Origin: JANNOG01 sp031398915
GTDB taxonomy: Bacteria > Actinomycetota > Actinomycetes > Actinomycetales > JBBAYJ01
Reading direction: 5' to 3'
Assembly (NCBI GenBank): GCA_031398915.1
Contig: JANNOG010000047.1
Location: 1-11,833 of the forward strand
Length of the DNA: 11,833 nucleotides
Part shown: positions 6,896 through 11,833 of the stretch, in pieces
Layout: each line of letters begins with the position of its first letter
Position numbering within the stretch: the stretch's first letter is position 1
Position numbers and translations under genes: made by a program
The notes under the pieces: model-generated
The model's database searches: none
The model's input: the letters and a program-made list of their open reading frames with translations, nothing else
Told to the model about the DNA's origin: nothing

Positions 6896-8232
6896 GAGGT
6901 CGGGTCGAGAGCGACCGGAAGCTTGCCCGGATTGAGCAGGCCATCGGGGTCGAATCGGGCGGCGGCCGGGCGGATCACGTCGAGAGCGTGGCTCAGTTCC
7001 CAGGTGTGCGGGCTGTCGACGACGACACCGAGACTGCGCAGTTGCTCGATGCCGGCGGTCAGCGCCTGCGCCGTGGTGAAGCGGCTCATGTGCATCCCGC
7101 CGAACATCACGCCGTCCGGGCCGCGGAATCCGTCGAAATGCAGGATCGTGTCGGGCAGTACGTCGCGCACCACGTCTGGATCGTCGAGCAGGACATCGCC
7201 CGCGACCTGCAGGTGGCACATCTCCGGTCGGGCTTTGCGTACCCGGTGGGTGGTGTGATTGAACGACAGTGACGTCAGCAGCGCGGGGCCGGTGGGACGA
7301 ACGGACTCGACCCTGCCGCCGGCCTCGATCACCTCCGCGCTGGCGGCCTGCACCGACGACGCGTCGACGATTGCCCGCAGGCTGTAACGGCCCACCGGTA
7401 GTGCCGGGTCGGCCGGGTATGTGGCGACGATGCCCGGTTCGTCGAGCGACACCAGGCGCGGCACCGGGTCCAGGCCCAGCCAGGCTCGCCCGACACCGAC
7501 GGCAGCCGCCCGGTCGGAGCCGTCGAAGGACGCGAGGATGGCGGTCCAGTCGCGCCTGGGGCGTAACGCCACGGTGGCCGTGGCGATCACACCGGTCGTC
7601 CCGTAGGCATGGATCATCGGGCGGGTGGCGCCACCCTCGACTCTGACCGGCGTCGCCTCGTCGGTGCACGGCACCACGTCGAGGGCGTGGACATAGCCGT
7701 CCCAGGTGGCGCCGTTCTCGATCGAGCCGGTTCCACCCGCGCCACCGGCCAGGAAACCACCGATGGTGCTGCCCACCGTGGACGGAATGATGGCCATCTC
7801 CTGCCCGGATGCCCGCGCGGCGGCCTCGAGGGCGACGAACGTGGCGCCCGCCTCCGCGTGGATCCAACCAGGACCCACCTCGATGATCGCCGAGCACCGG
7901 GTCGTGTCGATGACCAGGCCGTCCTGGAGCGGGATGGCCTGACCGTAGTTGCCGGTGCCCTTCCCGCGTGTCGTCACCGGGACTCGATGGGCGTGGGCGA
8001 ACCCCACGGCCACCGCCAGCTCGCGGGCATTGCCCGGATAGGCGACGACATCGGCCAGCCCGGCGGGGAGTCGAGCAGCGAGGATCGGGGACATGTCGGC
8101 CCAGTCACGCGAGGCGGCGGCACGTGCCGCCGCCTCGACGGACACGGCGTCGGCCCCGAGCGCGCCCGCCAGAACGCGCTCGAGGCCGATGACGTCACGC
8201 CTGCGCCCGACCGCAGACGTGACGTCGCTCAT
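6883..8232 (-). CDS. FAD-linked oxidase with PCMH-type FAD-binding domain
   Basis: A 449-aa flavoenzyme of the GlcD/BBE-like PCMH superfamily, whose members oxidise hydroxy acids, sugars or alkaloid-type substrates. The PCMH-type FAD domain covers about residues 55-235: VVAYPGNARELAVAVGFA, PVTTRGKGTGNYGQ (85-98), LVIDTTR, then IIPSTVGSTIGGFLAGGAGGTGS (148-170) and YGTTGVIATATVALRP. The C-terminal cap ends in the family motif FDPDGLLNPGKLP (about 429-441), so the protein is full length. ATG 8232 overlaps the stop of the upstream binding-protein gene by 4 bp (ATGA), showing translational coupling and membership of the transporter operon. It is the last gene of that operon. The likely job is to oxidise the imported compound or a product of it; the substrate is unknown. 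The stop codon lies inside a 15-bp tandem repeat. Confidence 0.9.
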   Translation of the reverse strand: MSDVTSAVGRRRDVIGLERVLAGALGADAVSVEAAARAAASRDWADMSPILAARLPAGLADVVAYPGNARELAVAVGFAHAHRVPVTTRGKGTGNYGQAIPLQDGLVIDTTRCSAIIEVGPGWIHAEAGATFVALEAAARASGQEMAIIPSTVGSTIGGFLAGGAGGTGSIENGATWDGYVHALDVVPCTDEATPVRVEGGATRPMIHAYGTTGVIATATVALRPRRDWTAILASFDGSDRAAAVGVGRAWLGLDPVPRLVSLDEPGIVATYPADPALPVGRYSLRAIVDASSVQAASAEVIEAGGRVESVRPTGPALLTSLSFNHTTHRVRKARPEMCHLQVAGDVLLDDPDVVRDVLPDTILHFDGFRGPDGVMFGGMHMSRFTTAQALTAGIEQLRSLGVVVDSPHTWELSHALDVIRPAAARFDPDGLLNPGKLPVALDPTSPLP

Positions 8233-9449
8233 GAGAGGCCGATGGTCTCGTCGATGAATTCGTTGGTCACCAGGTCTTCGGGTGCCAGGCCCTCGGGGAT
8301 GACCTTGCCACCCGCCTCGAAGATCGGGGCGGCGATGTCGATGACGGTCTGGACGCGATCGAGGTCGAAGTTGCCCAGCGTGGTGTCGTCACCGTTGCCG
8401 ACGATCCCCAGTTCGAGCTGGTTCTCGACCGAGAATTCGGCGACGCCCTCGGAGTACACCCAGCCGGTGTTGTACTCGCCGACCAGTTCGAGGATGAGGG
8501 CGTTCGCCGTTGCCGGGTCAGCCACGTAATCGATCTGAGCCTGCTGCACGATCGGAACCAGCAGTTCCAAGCAGGGCGTCAGGGTCTCGAGGTCGTCGGT
8601 GCGGATCGCCAACGGCGCCGCGTAGATCGGGTAGCCGGTGTCGTGGATCAGCTGGAACCCGACGTCCTTGCCCCACTCGGCGATCTCGTTCTTGTAGATG
8701 TAGGGCTCGGCGGTGGCGAAGCCCTGTTGTGCGACCCCGCCGTTCTCGGCGACGAACGTCGTCGGTGAGCCGTCGTAGCTGCCGTCCACCTGCTCGGCCT
8801 TGAGGATGCCCTCACCGGTCAGGTACTCCATGTACGCAGCGCCTTGGAAGTACAGCACCCGGGTGTCGGTGGCGCCGATGTCGGCGATGGTCTCGACGTC
8901 GGGGAATGTGCCCGGGTCCCACATGATGATCTGCGGGTTGATGTCCAGTGGCGCGACGACCGCCAGGGTCGGCAGGTCCTCGGCGACCGAGACCGCCTCA
9001 TCGGTGGCCACGTAGGCCAGCGTGATGTCGGTGTCCTGGTAGAGCTGGGCCGACGGCGCCTGGAAACCGATGGCGGGACCACCCGCGCGGACCTGGATAT
9101 CAATCCCTGTCTCCGCCCCGGACGAGTCGACCAGCGGGCCGGTGACGGTCTTGAGGTCGGCGTCGATCGTGTAGCCCTCACCGACCATCTGGTAGAGCGC
9201 ACCGTGCTCGGCCTCGGGGTTCCAGTCCGTCTGGATCGTGACGGTGGCCGGGCACACGTCACCGAGCCCACCAGCGGCGGCCGACGATTCGCCCTCGGTC
9301 GCGGGTTCGGACGTGGCGTCCACGCTCGGCTCGGCCGACGTCTCGTCACTGCCCGCGTCGTCGGACCCGCATGCCGCGAGGGCCAACAGGCCGACAACGG
9401 ACACGATGGTGACGACCCGGGACTGGGGGCTGCGGAATCGGGGGCGCAT
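8229..9449 (-). CDS. ABC transporter substrate-binding lipoprotein, NMT1/SsuA-like
   Basis: Extracytoplasmic binding protein of 406 aa that feeds the adjacent permease and ATPase. The N-terminus has a basic stretch, a hydrophobic segment and a lipobox ending LALAAC, with C27 as the lipidated residue. A low-complexity Asp/Ser/Glu/Ala linker (about 28-61) precedes the folded domain, which begins VCPATVTIQTDWNPEAEHGALYQ. That opening is typical of NMT1/THI5/taurine-type periplasmic proteins that sense small nitrogen or sulfur compounds. Later segments such as INPQIIMWDP, VLYFQGAAYMEYL and VAENGGVAQQGFATAEPYIYKNE fit the same two-lobed fold. The ligand cannot be inferred from these motifs. ATG 9449 has a clear AAGGAG ribosome site. 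The gap to the permease gene is 34 nt, and the FAD-oxidase start overlaps its stop by 4 bp. Confidence 0.9.
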   Translation of the reverse strand: MRPRFRSPQSRVVTIVSVVGLLALAACGSDDAGSDETSAEPSVDATSEPATEGESSAAAGGLGDVCPATVTIQTDWNPEAEHGALYQMVGEGYTIDADLKTVTGPLVDSSGAETGIDIQVRAGGPAIGFQAPSAQLYQDTDITLAYVATDEAVSVAEDLPTLAVVAPLDINPQIIMWDPGTFPDVETIADIGATDTRVLYFQGAAYMEYLTGEGILKAEQVDGSYDGSPTTFVAENGGVAQQGFATAEPYIYKNEIAEWGKDVGFQLIHDTGYPIYAAPLAIRTDDLETLTPCLELLVPIVQQAQIDYVADPATANALILELVGEYNTGWVYSEGVAEFSVENQLELGIVGNGDDTTLGNFDLDRVQTVIDIAAPIFEAGGKVIPEGLAPEDLVTNEFIDETIGLS

Positions 9450-9453
9450 GGTG

Positions 9454-9459
9454 CTCCTT
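9454..9459 (-). promoter_or_regulatory. Ribosome binding site of the binding-protein gene
   Basis: AAGGAG on the minus strand, 4 nt before ATG 9449, fixes the start of the lipoprotein gene. It is one of the few strong Shine-Dalgarno sequences in the window and would suit the high expression usual for binding proteins. Confidence 0.7.
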
Positions 9460-9483
9460 CAGGGTGGGGAGGGGTTGAGCGGG

Positions 9484-10302
9484 TCAGGTGGTCTCGGGGC
9501 GGCCGCCGTCGTGCCATCGCCCGACGACTCGCTGGTTGAGCGCGCCGAAGGCCAGGAACACGGCAACTCCCAGCAGGGAGGCGAGGATCACGGCCGCGAA
9601 CATCTGTTCGCCCTGCAAGCGGGCCCGATAGACGTCGATGAGGATCCCGATACCGGGCTGGCCCTGCCGGAAGAAGAAGTCGCCGACCACGGCACCGATC
9701 ACGGCCAGCCCGGCGGCGATGCGCAGCCCGGCGAACATGGCTGGCAGCGCCGCGGGAAGCTGGAGCTTGACCAGACGGGTCCACCGGTTCGCGCCGTTGA
9801 GGGTGAACAGGTCGTGTTGGCCGCGGTCCGCCGACTGCAACCCGAACAGGGTGTTCGCGACGATGGGAAACAGCGAGATGAGCACGCACACCGTCACCCG
9901 GGCGTTGAATCCGTAGTCCAACCACAGGGCGATGAGCGGAACCAGGGCCAGCACGGGGATGCACTGCAGGATCACCACGTAGGGGAACAGTGACAGTTCA
10001 GCCCATCCCGCCTGACTCATGACGACGGCAAGGGTGACCCCGATGAGGATGGCGATGGCCAAGCCGGTCAAGGCCACCTGGGCCGACAACCCGAGGGCGG
10101 TGAACAGCGGCCGTGCGTTGTCCGGATCGAGGATGGCCACCCGGACGACCTCGTGCGGGGGCGGCAGCTGGAACCGGGTCCGGGGGGTCAGGACCAGGTA
10201 CGAGACCGCATAGACGACGCCGACGATCGCACTGAACACCAGCAGCGGCGGGATCGCCCTGACCAGGCGTGACGGCCGGGTCACCACCGAAGACCCCGTC
10301 AC
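9484..10302 (-). CDS. ABC transporter permease, SsuC/TauC-like
   Basis: Inner-membrane permease of 272 aa, the usual length for the BPD_transp_1 nitrate/sulfonate/taurine class. A first helix at about residues 17-37 (PPLLVFSAIVGVVYAVSYLV) is followed by about five more, including QVALTGLAIAILIGVTLAVV and FPYVVILQCIPVLALVPLIALW. The cytoplasmic coupling (EAA-like) loop is visible as TLNGANRWTRLVKLQLPAALP, where the conserved Gly and the LP can be seen. GTG 10302 overlaps the ATPase stop by 4 bp (GTGA), which sets the start and indicates translational coupling. The open frame extends upstream as far as 11136, but that part is only a shadow of the ATPase gene. It forms the channel for the binding protein encoded next. 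Confidence 0.93.
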   Translation of the reverse strand: MTGSSVVTRPSRLVRAIPPLLVFSAIVGVVYAVSYLVLTPRTRFQLPPPHEVVRVAILDPDNARPLFTALGLSAQVALTGLAIAILIGVTLAVVMSQAGWAELSLFPYVVILQCIPVLALVPLIALWLDYGFNARVTVCVLISLFPIVANTLFGLQSADRGQHDLFTLNGANRWTRLVKLQLPAALPAMFAGLRIAAGLAVIGAVVGDFFFRQGQPGIGILIDVYRARLQGEQMFAAVILASLLGVAVFLAFGALNQRVVGRWHDGGRPETT

Positions 10303-11069
10303 GAGTGGCCCTCCCGCAGTGCGCCCGAGATCGTCCCGCACAGCGCCGCGAACTCCGGCGTGAACCGCAATTCGGGCACCCGCGGATAGGCGAAGGGCAC
10401 GACGTGGTCGGCGACGACACGACCGGGCCGACCGCTCATCACGATGACCCGAGTGGACAGGTACACCGCCTCGCTGACCGAGTGGGTGATGAACAGGGCG
10501 GCGAATCGACGGTCCACGAACAGCCGCAACAGCTCGTCGTTGAGCCGTTCGCGGGTGATCTCGTCCAGGGCACCGAACGGCTCGTCGAACAGGAACAGGT
10601 CCGGGTCCAGTGACAGCGACCGGGCCAGGGAGACGCGCATCCGCATGCCACCGGAGAGCGCCTTGGGCAGGTGGCGCTCGAACCCGTTGAGGCCCACCAG
10701 ATCGATCGCCTGCTGGGCCGCCTCTTCCCGCTCGGCACGCTTGACGCCGTGCAGTTCGCCGAGCAACTCGACGTTGCGGCGCACCGTCCGCCACGGCAAC
10801 AGCGTGGCGTCCTGGAAGACGTAGCCGATTCGCTGGGCGGGCACGTCGACCGTGCCGGTGGTGGCCGCCGTCAGACCTGACGCGATACGCAACAACGTGC
10901 TCTTGCCACACCCCGACGGACCTACCACGGTCACGAAGTCGCCGGCGGTGACATCGAGGTCGACGTTGCCGATGGCGACGGTGCCGTCGGGAAAGGTCTT
11001 GGACACCCCGGCGAAGGACAGTGCCCGAGAGTCGGTGGTGATCCGAACCCTGGGTGCAATCACGCTCAT
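10299..11069 (-). CDS. ABC transporter ATP-binding protein, SsuB/TauB-like
   Basis: Cytoplasmic ATPase of 256 aa that powers the importer. All nucleotide-binding elements are intact: Walker A GPSGCGKST (50-58), Q-loop Q86 in YVFQDATLLPW, signature LSGGMRMR (138-145), Walker B LFLFDEP (158-164), D-loop GALD and the switch H196 in FITHSVSEA. The LLPW after the Q-loop and the THSVSEAVYLS ending are typical of the nitrate/sulfonate/taurine class. The start is certain: ATG 11069 has a GGAGGTGA ribosome site and is preceded by an in-frame TGA only three bases upstream. It is the first transporter gene, 117 bp after the cytosine-deaminase-like gene, and overlaps the permease start by 4 bp. Confidence 0.96.
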   Translation of the reverse strand: MSVIAPRVRITTDSRALSFAGVSKTFPDGTVAIGNVDLDVTAGDFVTVVGPSGCGKSTLLRIASGLTAATTGTVDVPAQRIGYVFQDATLLPWRTVRRNVELLGELHGVKRAEREEAAQQAIDLVGLNGFERHLPKALSGGMRMRVSLARSLSLDPDLFLFDEPFGALDEITRERLNDELLRLFVDRRFAALFITHSVSEAVYLSTRVIVMSGRPGRVVADHVVPFAYPRVPELRFTPEFAALCGTISGALREGHS

Positions 11070-11098
11070 CGGTCACCTCCCTGCCAATCGTGATCCAC
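11066..11098 (-). CDS. Possible 10-residue leader peptide ORF
   Basis: GTG 11098 opens a tiny frame reading VDHDWQGGDR and ends at TGA 11066-11068. This stop overlaps the ATPase start as ATGA. A clean GGAGGT ribosome site lies 5 nt before the GTG. The arrangement fits a translationally coupled leader peptide, but a frame this short can arise by chance and no homology supports it. Confidence 0.25.
   Translation of the reverse strand: MDHDWQGGDR
11073..11080 (-). promoter_or_regulatory. Strong ribosome binding site of the ABC ATPase
   Basis: GGAGGTGA on the minus strand, with its GGAGG core 6 nt before ATG 11069. It is near-consensus and decides the start. It lies inside the coding part of the possible leader ORF at 11066-11098, so translation of that ORF would occupy or free this site. 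Confidence 0.8.
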
Positions 11099-11114
11099 TG
11101 ATGACCTCCACCTT

Positions 11115-11177
11115 CCCGACACGCTGTTTCCGGCATGTGTTATCGCGGTGGCGACGCCGTGAAAGGTGCGTGTCGGG
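11115..11177. promoter_or_regulatory. Perfect 10-bp inverted repeat upstream of the ABC genes
   Basis: CCCGACACGC (11115-11124) and GCGTGTCGGG (11168-11177) are exact reverse complements with 43 bp between them. They occupy most of the gap between the cytosine-deaminase-like gene and the ATPase. They could be two half-sites for a looping repressor, or the stem of a structured leader or attenuator. I see no convincing -35/-10 pair between them and no riboswitch class I can name. Confidence 0.4.
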
Positions 11178-11186
11178 CGGGTTAGC

Positions 11187-11833
11187 TCAGGTGCCGACGC
11201 CCGCGGGGAACTCCCGATTCAGCTGTGAGACGGCGACCACACGCCCACGCGAGAACACCCAACGATCGGGATGGGCGGTTGCGACGGCCTCGGTGAGGCT
11301 GCCTGCCCGGATCGCCAGCAGTTCGGCCGGCGAGCCCGGGGTCAACGTCACCGTCGGCAGTCCCATTGCGGCGCGGGCCCCCGCACTGATGGCCGTGTAG
11401 GCCTCGTGGGGAAGCACATGCCCCGCCACGACCAGCAACGAAGCCGCCTCCAGCGGGTCGCCGCGGCCCATGGTGTTGAAGGGGTCCTGGACGTTGTCGC
11501 CGCCGGCAGCCACGACGGCCCCCGCATCCAACAACGCACGTACCGCCGTCAGTCCCCGGACAGTGGCGACCGGCTGGTCGCGCCCCTGGAGGAACAGATT
11601 GGTCTGCGGCAGTGCGACGACGACGATTCCGGCGGCGGCGACGGCCGCTGCTGTCACCGCCACGGTGGCCGTCGGTTGGACACCCAGGCTGACGCAGTGT
11701 CCCGCGGTGACACCCGATGCGAACCCGCTGCTCGAGACGGCTGCGGCAAGGTCAGCCAGTCCACTCGACCGTGGATCGGTGTTCTCGTCGGTGTGCAGGT
11801 CGAGCGGTACCCCGGCGGCCCGAGCGGCGGCCA
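11187..11833 (-). CDS. Cytosine-deaminase-like amidohydrolase, C-terminal part
   Basis: The C-terminal 214 residues of an amidohydrolase are in the window; the N-terminus lies beyond the right edge. The sequence closely follows the cytosine deaminase (CodA) and related N-heterocycle deaminase pattern: LDLHTDENTDP (strand-5 His and the catalytic Glu), VTAGHCVSLG (strand-6 His), LPQTNLFLQGRD, then AGGDNVQDPFNTMGRGDPL with the strand-8 Asp, and the C-terminal SPAELLAIRAGSLTEAVA beta-sandwich return. The catalytic residues expected in this part are all present, unlike in the amidohydrolase at 3748-5127. Such enzymes deaminate cytosine, creatinine, isocytosine or other cyclic amidines, and the exact substrate is not readable. 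It is upstream of the ABC ATPase in the same direction, so it probably heads the same operon and would act on the imported compound. Confidence 0.88.
   Translation of the reverse strand, partial: AAARAAGVPLDLHTDENTDPRSSGLADLAAAVSSSGFASGVTAGHCVSLGVQPTATVAVTAAAVAAAGIVVVALPQTNLFLQGRDQPVATVRGLTAVRALLDAGAVVAAGGDNVQDPFNTMGRGDPLEAASLLVVAGHVLPHEAYTAISAGARAAMGLPTVTLTPGSPAELLAIRAGSLTEAVATAHPDRWVFSRGRVVAVSQLNREFPAGVGT

Noticed and set aside
6650..7258. Pro/Arg/Ala-rich frames crossing the GCCCC repeat
   Set aside because: The repeat is non-coding sequence in a convergent gap; these frames only translate a microsatellite and the antisense of the flavin oxidase.
10303..11136. Extension of the permease frame upstream over the ATPase gene
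   Set aside because: The ATPase frame has every ABC motif there; the permease start is fixed by the GTGA overlap at 10302.
11070..11186. Riboswitch upstream of the ABC importer
   Set aside because: I looked for the conserved cores of purine and guanidine-type elements and saw none; only the inverted repeat and the leader ORF are supported.

Overview
The window is very GC-rich DNA with tightly packed genes. Its first gene resembles the mycobacterial RarA/MgsA type, and the transport genes look actinobacterial. I infer an actinomycete (Actinomycetota), possibly near Mycobacteriales, but the sequence does not fix the genus. There are no rRNA or tRNA genes, no CRISPR array and no insertion sequence that I can see, and no gene-free stretch longer than about 170 bp.

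Left part (1-2840): the N-terminal part of a rarA AAA+ ATPase gene reads leftward off the edge and carries an apparent one-base frameshift at 28-31. A complete MMPL-family RND-type membrane transporter gene (600-2840) diverges from it.

Middle (2046-6714): a creatininase-family gene reads leftward and has no stop codon where its domain ends. Its frame stays open for another ~270 codons antisense to the transporter gene. Divergent from it is a two-gene rightward unit: a divergent amidohydrolase that has lost two of the five usual metal ligands, then a CrtI/PYROXD2-like FAD oxidoreductase. The 168-bp convergent gap after this unit is unusual. It holds seven tandem GCCCC units, an 11-bp inverted repeat, and a 15-bp tandem repeat that duplicates the stop codon of the next gene.

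Right part (6883-11833): a leftward operon encodes, in transcription order, a cytosine-deaminase-like amidohydrolase (cut by the edge), an SsuB/TauB-type ABC ATPase, its permease, a lipoprotein substrate-binding protein, and a PCMH-type FAD-linked oxidase. Two junctions are 4-bp stop/start overlaps (GTGA, ATGA). The gap before the ATPase carries a perfect 10-bp inverted repeat and a possible 10-residue leader ORF whose stop overlaps the ATPase start.

Taken together, positions 2868-11833 look like an uptake and degradation module for a small cyclic nitrogen compound. An ABC importer would bring it in, amidohydrolase and creatininase-type enzymes would deaminate or open cyclic C-N bonds, and two flavoproteins would oxidise it. 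The substrate cannot be read from the sequence, and this joint function is inference from gene content only.
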